A stretch of DNA of 13,895 bases from CAYSLA01 sp964431685 (GCA_964431685.1 CAYSLA010000084.1:1-13895); one strand, 5' to 3'; counted from the stretch's first letter, positions 1 through 6,828 are shown. A program made the numbers and translations. The notes: generated by a model not told the origin, from the letters alone.

Positions 1-2754
1 GACGCCGTGGCCGATGCGCAACCCGATGTGGCCATGGCATCGAATGGTTGTGCAAGGGTTGTGTGGACGCGCGACACGGACAACGAGTTCGAGACCAACG
101 GTGACCGCATGATCGCTTACAGAGTATACGACACCACCTCAGGCCCGCCCGCCTGGGGTCCTCTCGTGACTCAGCCCACTTGGCCCGCAGGAGCCATGTG
201 GCCGGCAGTCAATTACGACCTGACCAACCAGCCCACAATTCTCTTCACATCCAGAACCACTAACTCCAGGGGCATGCAGGTTGGTGATGGGCCGAGCGAT
301 ATGCTGATGTCGGCTTGCTTCGGTGGCGGCGGGCCTCCGGTTGTTGCGCCTCTTGCGTTGTCGGGGCAGCCGCCGACCAGGGCGCACGAGCCCAAGGTTA
401 GATGCGATTCTCAGAATCGGCAGGTGGCAATGTGGCGTGGCTTCCAAGGCAAGGGCCGCTACGGATTCTGCGGGGATGTCGCTATGAATATCAGGGAAGG
501 CGGCAACCCGACGTGCGGTAATTGGGGAGGAACATACTATCTGACCGACGACCAGGTCACCGACTGGCAGGTCGACTTCGACATAGACCAATCCAATATG
601 ATCCGCACGGTGTACGTCAAGAAGGGCGCCTCCAATCCGCTCGGGCAGTTTGGTGACGGCTATGATGGCATATACATGATTGCTCAGGGGCAGGGCCCAG
701 ATCTGAATGTCAACAGCGAAGATATCAGCTTCTCCAACGATACTCCGGCGGCGGGCGAGGAGATCACGATCACCGCGATAGTCCACAATGGCGGCAATGA
801 CCGGGCCTTCGGACCGTTCTGGGTGTCATTCGCAGTAGACGGAGCGATTGTTGGCCAGAAGTCAGTCAATTTCATGGAATATCTATCGACGGCAACGGTG
901 CAGCAGACCTGGGTCAGCGACGGACTGATTCACGACGTCACTGTGACTGTCGACCCGACGTTTGTTGTTGCAGAAACCAACGAGACCAATAACTCAGCCG
1001 GGCGCGAAATAGGCAGGCCACCGGCCCCGGTCAATCTGCAGGCTTACGCCAGCCCTGTCACGGGGAAGATCGACCTGAACTGGTCTTACGACGGCACCGC
1101 AAGTGAATACCGAGTGCTTCGGTCGACCACGCAGGGCACCGATTATGTCGAAGTAGGAGCGACCGTGGAAACGCGGTACACCGACACCGATGTCCAGCTC
1201 GATACGCCTTACTACTACGTTGTCAGGGCTGTAGACTTGAATCAAAACGAGTCGAACGACAGCAACGAGGCTGAGGCGAACATTGGGCCGGACACGGACA
1301 GTGACGGGATACCGGATATCGCCGATCCGGATGCAGACGGTGACGGTCTGCCGAACTGGTGGGAAAACGCGAATGGGCTGGACTGGCTCAATCCGTCTGA
1401 CGCCGTCCTTGACCCGGATGATGATGACTTCCCGAACAATGAGGAATACTCGGCTGGCACCGACCCTCATGACCCGAACAGTCACCCCGACATTGTCCCA
1501 CCGTCCACTCCCGTTGTGACGGCGCCGCTGTTTGGCACAAGCACAACGCAACTTGCGGCGTCGTGGACTTGCAGCGACGAATACAGCGGCATATCCAACT
1601 ACGACTACTCCATCGGCACGTTCCCGGGCGGCAACGACGTTATCGCTTGGACCTCCAATGGCACGTCCGATGAGCTTCTCGCCGCGGGATTGTCGCTGGC
1701 CAATGGCTCGACATACTACATCAGCGTGCGGGCAACGGACGGTTCAGGAAACAACAGCGAGGTCGGCGTCTCCTCGGGCACCACGATCGATACCACTGCG
1801 CCGAGTATCACCACAGGTCCGACGGTGGCCCCTTGGACGCCCGAGACCAGTGTGGCTGCCTCGTGGTATGCTGAGGATGCGCAGTCAGCTATCGAGAACT
1901 ATGGATACTCCATTGGCAGCTCGCCAGGTGCGACAGACATAGCAGGCTGGACTGATGTCGGATTGATGCTGAGTATGAACCGATCAGGCCTCAGCCTGTC
2001 CAATGGCCAGTTGGTCTACGTGAACGTGCGGGCTACTAACCGTGCAGGTCTCCAGACCACTCTGAGCTCAGGGCCGGTCAGAGCCGTCAAGACGCCTGTA
2101 ACCATAGGCCAGGCCCTGGCATTGGCAGATGACACCTGGATCGTTCTTCAGGACCAGACGGTCAGCGGTTCTATCGGTGACTACAGGTGGATTGAGAGTT
2201 CCGACAGGTCTGCCGCGTTCAGACTGGAGACTTCTCTTGCGGCCGATGAGGGCCAGAATATAACCCTGGTAGGCCAGATAGGCACGCCGGTCTACACGCG
2301 GCAGATTGTGCCGGAATACATAGAAACCGAGTCCGCAGGCAACACCATCCGGCCGGTTGGTATGAAGAATATCTCCGTGGGCGGGTCGGCGAGAAACAGC
2401 TACACGCGCGGTGTGGACGGTGGAGTGGGTTTGAACAACGTCGCATTGCTCATTACCACATGGGGAGTAGTGACTTCTGTCGGCACGAACTACTTCTATG
2501 TGGATGATGGCTCCGGACTTCTCGACACTACTGGCAATCGTGGAGTTCGTGTCAACACGGAAGGGCTGACGAATCCCTCGACTGGCCAGTATGTCGTGGT
2601 GACAGGCCTGGTGAACGCAACCAGGTACGGCACTCGCAGCATACGCCTGCTCATACCGCGGCGGCAGGATGACATACAGGTGTTCGGTGCGACGATGCTT
2701 CCGTCGTCAGTCGGGCACGGTACGGCGCATCAGATCGACGAGGTGAAGCCTTGA
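1..2754 (+). CDS. Large secreted modular protein, 5'-truncated (propeller-like, CARDB, Fn3, Ca-binding repeats, C-terminal beta modules)
   Basis: The frame is open to base 1, so the GTG at position 7 is probably internal and the gene begins upstream. Numbering from that GTG (915 residues), residues 1-232 have Trp/Asp-rich strands resembling beta-propeller blades. A CARDB-like adhesion domain follows (about 233-335, ending near VAETNETNNS), then an Fn3 domain (338-427, with DTPYYYVVRAVD). An acidic stretch (428-493) carries repeats such as DTDSDGIPD and DADGDGLPN, typical of thrombospondin type 3 calcium-binding repeats. Two tandem Fn3-like domains related to each other (about 498-596 and 597-696) share NYxYSIG and SLxNG motifs. 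The C-terminus (697-893) holds two small beta-rich modules, the first resembling the tail of the beta-helix protein encoded at 10478-13015. No sorting signal is seen at the C-terminus. By architecture it is an extracellular or surface binding protein; ligand unknown. Confidence 0.85.
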   Translation, partial: DAVADAQPDVAMASNGCARVVWTRDTDNEFETNGDRMIAYRVYDTTSGPPAWGPLVTQPTWPAGAMWPAVNYDLTNQPTILFTSRTTNSRGMQVGDGPSDMLMSACFGGGGPPVVAPLALSGQPPTRAHEPKVRCDSQNRQVAMWRGFQGKGRYGFCGDVAMNIREGGNPTCGNWGGTYYLTDDQVTDWQVDFDIDQSNMIRTVYVKKGASNPLGQFGDGYDGIYMIAQGQGPDLNVNSEDISFSNDTPAAGEEITITAIVHNGGNDRAFGPFWVSFAVDGAIVGQKSVNFMEYLSTATVQQTWVSDGLIHDVTVTVDPTFVVAETNETNNSAGREIGRPPAPVNLQAYASPVTGKIDLNWSYDGTASEYRVLRSTTQGTDYVEVGATVETRYTDTDVQLDTPYYYVVRAVDLNQNESNDSNEAEANIGPDTDSDGIPDIADPDADGDGLPNWWENANGLDWLNPSDAVLDPDDDDFPNNEEYSAGTDPHDPNSHPDIVPPSTPVVTAPLFGTSTTQLAASWTCSDEYSGISNYDYSIGTFPGGNDVIAWTSNGTSDELLAAGLSLANGSTYYISVRATDGSGNNSEVGVSSGTTIDTTAPSITTGPTVAPWTPETSVAASWYAEDAQSAIENYGYSIGSSPGATDIAGWTDVGLMLSMNRSGLSLSNGQLVYVNVRATNRAGLQTTLSSGPVRAVKTPVTIGQALALADDTWIVLQDQTVSGSIGDYRWIESSDRSAAFRLETSLAADEGQNITLVGQIGTPVYTRQIVPEYIETESAGNTIRPVGMKNISVGGSARNSYTRGVDGGVGLNNVALLITTWGVVTSVGTNYFYVDDGSGLLDTTGNRGVRVNTEGLTNPSTGQYVVVTGLVNATRYGTRSIRLLIPRRQDDIQVFGATMLPSSVGHGTAHQIDEVKP

Positions 2755-2756
2755 AC

Positions 2757-2780
2757 GAGGAGAACACCGCTTCTCTTTTT
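2757..2780 (+). terminator. Weak intrinsic terminator
   Basis: Three bases after the stop codon of the modular protein gene, GAGAA (2760-2764) and TTCTC (2771-2775) form a 5-bp stem with a six-base loop, followed directly by five T residues (2776-2780). G-U pairs could lengthen the stem by about three pairs. The position and T-run fit a rho-independent terminator, but the stem is short and AT-rich. Confidence 0.4.
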
Positions 2781-2814
2781 CTGGGTCGAATAGGTGAATG
2801 CAGACAGCTTGCCT

Positions 2815-2853
2815 GCCGAAAGCGCCGGTGATACCTGATCCGGCGCTTTCGGC
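2815..2853. repeat. 14-bp perfect inverted repeat (strong hairpin)
   Basis: GCCGAAAGCGCCGG (2815-2828) is exactly complementary to CCGGCGCTTTCGGC (2840-2853) around an 11-base loop. Neither side has a T-run, so it is not a textbook intrinsic terminator. It lies between the end of the modular protein gene and the next promoter, where it could act as a transcript-end or insulating hairpin. Confidence 0.6.
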
Positions 2854-2861
2854 GAGTGGCG

Positions 2862-2890
2862 TTGACGCCTGCTCTACCTTGTGCTATACT
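2862..2890 (+). promoter_or_regulatory. Sigma-70-type promoter upstream of small ORF and rsgA
   Basis: TTGACG (2862-2867) and TATACT (2885-2890) are separated by exactly 17 bp. Five of six bases match the consensus in each box. Transcription would start near 2897, giving a leader of about 40 bases before the small ORF at 2939 and about 220 bases before rsgA. Confidence 0.7.
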
Positions 2891-2938
2891 CATGACAGGC
2901 TCGTTTGGGCCAGAATCCCCTATGGTAGGAGGCGCGTA

Positions 2939-3007
2939 ATGGAGACTGTCAGCATCTATAGTGATATTGTTGTTGTTCCGGTGATGTGCCTCTTGGCAAC
3001 CTCCTGA
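2939..3007 (+). CDS. 22-residue small ORF, possible leader peptide
   Basis: ATG at 2939 is preceded by AGGAGG (2927-2932) at an ideal 6-base spacing and lies about 40 bases downstream of the predicted transcription start. The ORF ends at TGA 3005-3007. The peptide has 22 residues and is rich in branched-chain amino acids: it contains Ile-Val-Val-Val-Pro-Val with three consecutive GTT codons, followed by Met-Cys-Leu-Leu. CCTCCT near its end (3000-3005) could pair with its own AGGAGG. A GC-rich hairpin (3029-3033 with 3037-3041) lies shortly after the stop, but without a T-run. It could be a regulatory leader peptide or a small functional protein. The composition recalls ilv-type attenuator leaders, yet the next gene is rsgA, so no amino-acid-dependent control is claimed. 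Real translation is supported only by the start signals. Confidence 0.5.
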   Translation: METVSIYSDIVVVPVMCLLATS

Positions 3008-3115
3008 GAATCCTCTCGATATCTACCCCCGCGGCGCGCGGACTATGGTTCACGGTGTTTCCCAAAAGCGGTGCATCCCGGCTGTTTTGCATCATCAGTT
3101 TTGAGGAGCATTGAG

Positions 3116-4177
3116 TTGAACCCTGTACATTATGGATGGAATGACCGATTGGCTGCTGCGTTCAAAGAGCACGAGTCTGCCGGTCGGGTTCCGGTTAGGA
3201 TATCGCTTCAGACAAAAGGACTCTATCTTGTACTCACGGATATTGGAGAGATACCCGCATCCCCGACGGGACGGTTGAGACACGATTCTATCGCACCTGA
3301 GGACTTCCCGGTTGTGGGCGACTGGGCCGCCGCGACCATACTCGAAGAATCGGAGCCGCGGGCTCAGATTCACGCCGTGCTTCCGCGGGCGGGGCTGTTT
3401 TGCCGCAAGGAGGCAGGCAAACGCAGTGTTGCCCAGCCGCTGGTCGCCAATGTGGACGTCGTTCTTGTTGCAGTAGCGCTTGACCGCGACTACAGCCTCA
3501 ACCGTACTGAGCGCTACGTTGCGCTTTCACGGGAATGCGGCGCTTCTCCCGTGGTGCTTTTGACCAAGGCCGACGCTTGCGCCGATCCTGCATCGAAGAC
3601 AGGCGAGGTGAACGCCAGGATGCCGGACGTGCCGGTGATTGCCATCAGCTCCGTCGATGGCACGGGAATCGAGGCGACCCGCGAGTTTCTTCAGCCGGGT
3701 GTGACGTGCGCTCTACTTGGGTCTTCGGGTGTCGGCAAGTCGACTCTCATCAACCACCTGCTGGGCGTTGATGTTTTGAAGACACGTGAGGTGAGACTTG
3801 CGGACGGCAAGGGCAGGCATACCACCACCAACCGGCAGATGTTCGTGCTTCCGACGGGCGCGCTGATCATAGATACTCCGGGAATGCGCGAACTGCAGTT
3901 GTGGGATGCGCAGGACGGCGTCACCGAAACGTTCTTTGATATTGCTGAGCTGTCGAGCCGGTGCCGCTTTCCGGACTGCCGGCACGCGGGCGAGCCGGGC
4001 TGCGCCGTTCTGGAGGCAGTAGCCAATGGGACGGTCGCACCAGCCCGCCTGGAGAACTACCGGAAGATGATCAGAGAGCTCGACTACTTGTCACTTCGCC
4101 AGGACGAGGGGGCCGCCCGGACCGAGCGTGCCAAATGGAAGACCATCAAAGCGCAGATCAGGCGGATGAAGAAGTAA
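3116..4177 (+). CDS. rsgA: Ribosome small subunit-dependent GTPase A
   Basis: RsgA (YjeQ/YloQ) is a cytoplasmic circularly permuted GTPase that checks late 30S subunit maturation. From the TTG start chosen here (353 residues) there is an N-terminal OB-fold region (about 1-100). The permuted G motifs follow in the expected order: G4 LTKAD (149-153), G5 AISS, P-loop GSSGVGKS (202-209), the G2 region with the threonine run RHTTT (about 234-238) and G3 DTPG (253-256). The zinc-binding motif, C-x4-C-x-H-x5-C (about 283-296), and a basic C-terminal tail complete the protein. The start is TTG 3116 because GAGGAG (3103-3108) lies 7 bases upstream; the in-frame GTG at 3071 lacks such a site. It is probably transcribed with the small ORF from the promoter at 2862. 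Its last codons lie inside a 90-bp repeat. Confidence 0.95.
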   Translation: MNPVHYGWNDRLAAAFKEHESAGRVPVRISLQTKGLYLVLTDIGEIPASPTGRLRHDSIAPEDFPVVGDWAAATILEESEPRAQIHAVLPRAGLFCRKEAGKRSVAQPLVANVDVVLVAVALDRDYSLNRTERYVALSRECGASPVVLLTKADACADPASKTGEVNARMPDVPVIAISSVDGTGIEATREFLQPGVTCALLGSSGVGKSTLINHLLGVDVLKTREVRLADGKGRHTTTNRQMFVLPTGALIIDTPGMRELQLWDAQDGVTETFFDIAELSSRCRFPDCRHAGEPGCAVLEAVANGTVAPARLENYRKMIRELDYLSLRQDEGAARTERAKWKTIKAQIRRMKK

Positions 4178-4252
4178 CGCTCTGTCATTTCGAGCAGCGG
4201 GAGCAATCTCATTCTTGCAGGTTATGCTCTCCCCTGAATGCGATAGCGGTTC
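4163..4252. repeat. 90-bp direct repeat, copy 1 (rsgA 3' end)
   Basis: This copy aligns without gaps to 4938-5027, with 77 of 90 bases identical by my count. It starts inside the last codons of rsgA (tail RRMKK-stop) and includes a core with CATTTCGA and TTCTTGCAGG. Read on the minus strand, it ends in a 9-residue tail, NRYRIQGRA-stop (TAA at 4222-4224). This matches the end of the UroD-like protein at 4997-6127 (NHYRVQGRA-stop), but no UroD coding sequence precedes it here. The core resembles the short dispersed CATTTCGAGC-type intergenic repeats of many bacterial genomes. Confidence 0.85.
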
Positions 4253-4253
4253 C

Positions 4254-4288
4254 GTATGCTTCGGGACGAAAACCGTCCCGAAGCATAC
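4254..4288. repeat. 15-bp perfect hairpin after repeat copy 1
   Basis: GTATGCTTCGGGACG (4254-4268) is exactly complementary to CGTCCCGAAGCATAC (4274-4288) around a 5-base loop. It begins 2 bp after repeat copy 1 and lies about 75 bp after the rsgA stop. No T-run follows on either strand. It may end the rsgA transcript or stabilise its 3' end, or be part of a small mobile repeat. Copy 2 has no equivalent hairpin. Confidence 0.65.
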
Positions 4289-4318
4289 TCCAAATCCAGG
4301 CATCCATCTGCTTGGCCG

Positions 4319-4347
4319 TTGCAGAATGGGTAGTACTACGGTATACT
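4319..4347 (+). promoter_or_regulatory. Promoter of the toxin-antitoxin operon
   Basis: TTGCAG (4319-4324) and TATACT (4342-4347) are spaced by exactly 17 bp, which puts the transcription start near 4354. The spacer holds a perfect palindrome. The predicted start excludes the in-frame GTG at 4354 as the antitoxin start. Confidence 0.65.
4330..4339. promoter_or_regulatory. Palindromic operator candidate in the promoter spacer
   Basis: GTAGTACTAC is a perfect 10-bp palindrome between the -35 and -10 boxes. Phd/YefM antitoxins usually repress their own operon by binding palindromes, and YefM operators have a TGTACA core, which shares the central GTAC. Binding by the antitoxin encoded at 4399 is an inference. 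The heptamer GTAGTAC recurs in the inverted repeat at 6935-6952. Confidence 0.5.
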
Positions 4348-4398
4348 AAGCATGTGAACCCCGCGATTCACGTGAACCGTTTGCAGGAGGATGCCCGA

Positions 4399-4668
4399 TT
4401 GACTACAGTGACGTCTGAAGAGGTTAGGGATGGCTTGGGTGAGCTGATCAACAGGGTCAGTTATCTACACGAGCGAATGCGAGTGACGAGGCGCGGCAAA
4501 CCGGTGGCTGCCTTGGTTCCTCTTGAGGATCTGGAGTTTCTGGAACAGGTACTGGAAGCGATCGAGGACGAACGAGACCTGCCCGCCATCAGAGAACGCC
4601 TCAAACGCTTTGATGAGACAGGCGAAGCTGTTCCTTGGGAGAAGATTAAGGCTGACCACGGGCTATGA
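4399..4668 (+). CDS. Antitoxin, Phd/YefM family
   Basis: The 89-residue protein opens with TTVTSEEVRDGLGELINRV, the usual N-terminal pattern of Phd/YefM DNA-binding antitoxins, followed by RVTRRGKPVAALVPLEDLE. The acidic, charged C-terminus (about residues 50-89) is the part that normally wraps the toxin. The start is TTG 4399, 8 bases after AGGAGG (4385-4390); it gives the canonical family N-terminus. Upstream in-frame GTG codons (4354, 4372) lack a ribosome binding site. The stop overlaps the toxin start in an ATGA arrangement (4665-4668), implying translational coupling. The protein would neutralise the toxin and repress the operon. Confidence 0.88.
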   Translation: MTTVTSEEVRDGLGELINRVSYLHERMRVTRRGKPVAALVPLEDLEFLEQVLEAIEDERDLPAIRERLKRFDETGEAVPWEKIKADHGL

Positions 4669-4952
4669 GCTACAATGTGATCTTCGACCCGGGCGCCGCG
4701 CGGGAGTTTGGCAAGCTGACTCAAGCGCAGAGGAAGCACGTCGGGGAGCTGATCGACGGTCTTGCAGAGAGTCCCAGACCGCCAGGCGCGGAGAAGCTTA
4801 CCGATGTAGCCGCATATAGGATTCGTGCCGGCGACTACCGTGTCATATACTCGGTTAAGGACGAATTGCTCATCGTTCTGATCGTCAGAGTCGGCGATCG
4901 CCGGGACGTCTATAAGGACATTGCCACAATTCGGAGACGGCTGAAGAAGTAA
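4665..4952 (+). CDS. Toxin, RelE/ParE superfamily
   Basis: The 95-residue protein has the compact RelE layout: N-terminal strand YNVIFDPGAAREF, two helices, the PPGAEKL turn, the YRIRAGDYRVIYSV strand pair (51-64) and the terminal strand LIVRVGDRRDVYK (72-84). RelE members are mRNA interferases acting at the ribosomal A site; ParE members poison gyrase. YRIRxGDYRVIY plus a C-terminal RRDVY favours the RelE branch. Many RelE-type toxins have His in the GHR position of the last strand, where this one has Asp (VGDRR), so activity should not be assumed. Its start overlaps the antitoxin stop. The last four residues and the stop codon lie in repeat copy 2. The UroD-like gene converges on it with only 44 bp between stop codons. 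Confidence 0.87.
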   Translation: MSYNVIFDPGAAREFGKLTQAQRKHVGELIDGLAESPRPPGAEKLTDVAAYRIRAGDYRVIYSVKDELLIVLIVRVGDRRDVYKDIATIRRRLKK

Positions 4953-5027
4953 AGCTCTGCCATTTCGACCAACGGGAGAAATCTCGTTCTTGCAGGTCAC
5001 GCTCTCCCCTGCACGCGGTAGTGGTTC
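4938..5027. repeat. 90-bp direct repeat, copy 2 (relE / UroD-like convergent junction)
   Basis: This is the second copy of the repeat at 4163-4252, ungapped, with 13 mismatches. It runs from the last codons of the RelE-like toxin (RRLKK-stop) through the 44-bp convergent spacer into the last ten codons and the stop (4997-4999) of the UroD-like gene on the minus strand. In this copy all coding tails belong to intact genes, so this arrangement may be the donor of copy 1. Confidence 0.85.
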
Positions 5028-6127
5028 AGGCCTTCGGCGAACGTCCTTATGTTCTCCCAGGGTACGCCCGGAGCAACGGAACTGGAGCCGCCGAGGAACA
5101 GACCTGTGCGCGGGCCGTGTTCGACCAGCCACTCCATCTCGCGTTTTACGTCCTGAGGAGTGCCGAATGGCAGGGTGCGCGTCACGGATACACCAGCGAT
5201 TATCAGCAGGTCTTCGCCGTCACGGGTCTTCATCCGGCAGATCCTCTCGTAGTCCATTCCGTCCTCATACTGGAAGCCCTGGAAACCGTGAAGCCCGCAG
5301 TCCAGCAGCCTCGGTACCATCGCCATCAGGTTGCCGTCGCAATGCCAGATGATCCGAATGTTGGTTTTTAGCACCGGCTCAATAGAGCGCGCAAAGTGTG
5401 GAAACCAGATCGCATCGAGCGTCTTCTCGTTTACCAGGGTTCCACGGGAGTCTGCCATGTCGTGGTCGAGTCTGATCATTGGCGGCAGGTTCGCCTCTGA
5501 GTAAGCGCGTGCAACCGCGGCGTTGTTCTTGACCGCCACGTCAGCTTGGAGAGAGAAGTACTTCTCCATCACGTCAGGGTATAGAGCATAGGCCTGGAAG
5601 AAGTTCACGTAGCCGTACGTGCTATAGGCGAAGCAGGGGAAGCGCACGCAGCCATACGGTACTTTTAGTATGTCCGGCTCAAGGATCTCCTGAGTTTCGC
5701 GCTCCTCCGCAACCAGACTTCGAACCCTGGAGTCCTCATCGAATTCGCGGGCCTGCTTCTGGAGTTCCGGAAACACGAGGCGTTCCATGTGCTCGCACAC
5801 GTCCTCAGGCGATGCGATACTCATTCCGTTCACAACAACCTGATCTGCCCCGGTTGTGGCCCCGTGTGCGCTCCCCTCATAGCCCTGATCTCCCATATCG
5901 AGCGGGTTGGTCGGTATGAACTGGTCTATCATGCACACTCCGAACGCACGCTGCGACGCGATATACGTCTCCACCGGATGCTTCCGGTAGTCCCCCGTTT
6001 GCGCTCCGGCGAGACGCTCGATGATTGAATGCTCCATTGGGAGGATCACCCAGGTGGGTATGCCCGCTGTGGGCTTTTTCAGGATCGTGTCCAGCGCCAG
6101 TTGCGCGCGTTCGTGAAGTTGTGTCAT
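4997..6127 (-). CDS. Uroporphyrinogen decarboxylase (UroD/MtaA/CmuA) family protein
   Basis: The 376-residue protein has the length and pattern of the UroD superfamily, which includes heme-pathway decarboxylases and cobalamin- or corrinoid-dependent methyltransferases. Visible landmarks are RLDHDMADSRGTL (219-231), IIWHCDGNL (259-267, the region that supplies metal-binding His/Cys in MtaA-like members), CGLHGFQGFQ (277-286) and GGSSSVAPGVPWENIRTF near the C-terminus. The HCDGN motif and the absence of neighbouring heme genes argue against a true HemE; a methyltransferase-like or unknown role is more likely. GAGG lies 7 bases before the ATG at 6127. It follows the secreted protein gene by 92 bp on the same strand, so co-transcription is possible. 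Its last codons lie inside repeat copy 2. Confidence 0.85.
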   Translation of the reverse strand: MTQLHERAQLALDTILKKPTAGIPTWVILPMEHSIIERLAGAQTGDYRKHPVETYIASQRAFGVCMIDQFIPTNPLDMGDQGYEGSAHGATTGADQVVVNGMSIASPEDVCEHMERLVFPELQKQAREFDEDSRVRSLVAEERETQEILEPDILKVPYGCVRFPCFAYSTYGYVNFFQAYALYPDVMEKYFSLQADVAVKNNAAVARAYSEANLPPMIRLDHDMADSRGTLVNEKTLDAIWFPHFARSIEPVLKTNIRIIWHCDGNLMAMVPRLLDCGLHGFQGFQYEDGMDYERICRMKTRDGEDLLIIAGVSVTRTLPFGTPQDVKREMEWLVEHGPRTGLFLGGSSSVAPGVPWENIRTFAEGLNHYRVQGRA

Positions 6128-6219
6128 GTTCGTGCCTCGTATTGAGCGTGCAGTGCTTTGGGCGGCAAGCCCCGTAATGATGTCCTGTGCACATCCGAGT
6201 GCGGTGCGTCGCGGACGGA

Positions 6220-6828
6220 CTATTGCAGCAGCTTCTGGATGATGGGCACAAGCCTGAAGTACTCCACCCTGCCTTCAAGCCGCGCGACTTCCACGCGCTT
6301 GATCTTCACACCGTCTTCCTCCACCTTTGAGATGTGAAACATATACAGGGATTCTCCGCCGGGTTTGGCGTACACCTGAACGATGCCGAGGGTCTTGTGG
6401 TTGTGTGATAGCACCTTTGCGTATTCTCTGCCGGGTCTCTTGTCGATGAGAAACCGGATGATCGCGTTGTCAGTTGCCTTTGAAGCCGGAATATCCCACT
6501 GAATCGCCGCCAGGTGGGTCACGTTTTCAAGCGCCTTCACGACTTCCGCGGAGTCCTTCTCGTCCAATGACCTTCCAAGCACTCGAGCGGCTAGAGGCAT
6601 CGCGCTCTGGAACGCCGGCAGGATGTCTTCGATGCCTACGTTGACCTCCATCACCGGCTTGGCATCTTTGTGAACCGGCAGTCCGGTCTCTGTCTGCCAG
6701 GCGGTTGGCGGCTGGTCAGCAGTTGATCTTGACGAGTCGCCGCTCTGACAACACGCAGACTCGGCAAAGGCAAACGATGGAACAAGGGTAACCACCAGCA
6801 TCAAGAGTACTGTAGTCAGTCTTTTCAT
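6220..6828 (-). CDS. Small secreted protein of unknown function
   Basis: The 202-residue protein begins with a clear signal peptide (MKRL, a hydrophobic core, cleavage expected after AFA near residue 22), followed by a short Cys-Cys/Ser/Thr-rich linker and a mixed alpha/beta domain (about 50-202). GGAGG lies about 10 bases before the ATG. Two visible halves, one starting at MEVNVGIEDILP and one with GIVQVYAKPGGESLYMFHIS, weakly recall the DUF4252-type fold, but I do not assign it. It would act in the periplasm or outside the cell. It is followed on the same strand by the UroD-like gene, so the two may share a transcript. No catalytic motif is visible. Confidence 0.75.
   Translation of the reverse strand: MKRLTTVLLMLVVTLVPSFAFAESACCQSGDSSRSTADQPPTAWQTETGLPVHKDAKPVMEVNVGIEDILPAFQSAMPLAARVLGRSLDEKDSAEVVKALENVTHLAAIQWDIPASKATDNAIIRFLIDKRPGREYAKVLSHNHKTLGIVQVYAKPGGESLYMFHISKVEEDGVKIKRVEVARLEGRVEYFRLVPIIQKLLQ

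Noticed and set aside
139..786. Long minus-strand ORF opposite the modular protein
   Set aside because: Its translation has no domain pattern, while the plus-strand frame is a clear multi-domain protein; it is a GC-rich shadow.
3961..4398. Long plus-strand ORF running from 3961 into the antitoxin
   Set aside because: It overlaps rsgA out of frame and crosses the toxin-antitoxin promoter. The antitoxin family N-terminus begins at TTG 4399.
4391..4402. ATG-CCC-GAT-TGA mini-ORF right after AGGAGG, overlapping the antitoxin start
   Set aside because: The ATG touches the ribosome binding site with no spacing, too close for initiation. The TTG at 4399 is correctly spaced.
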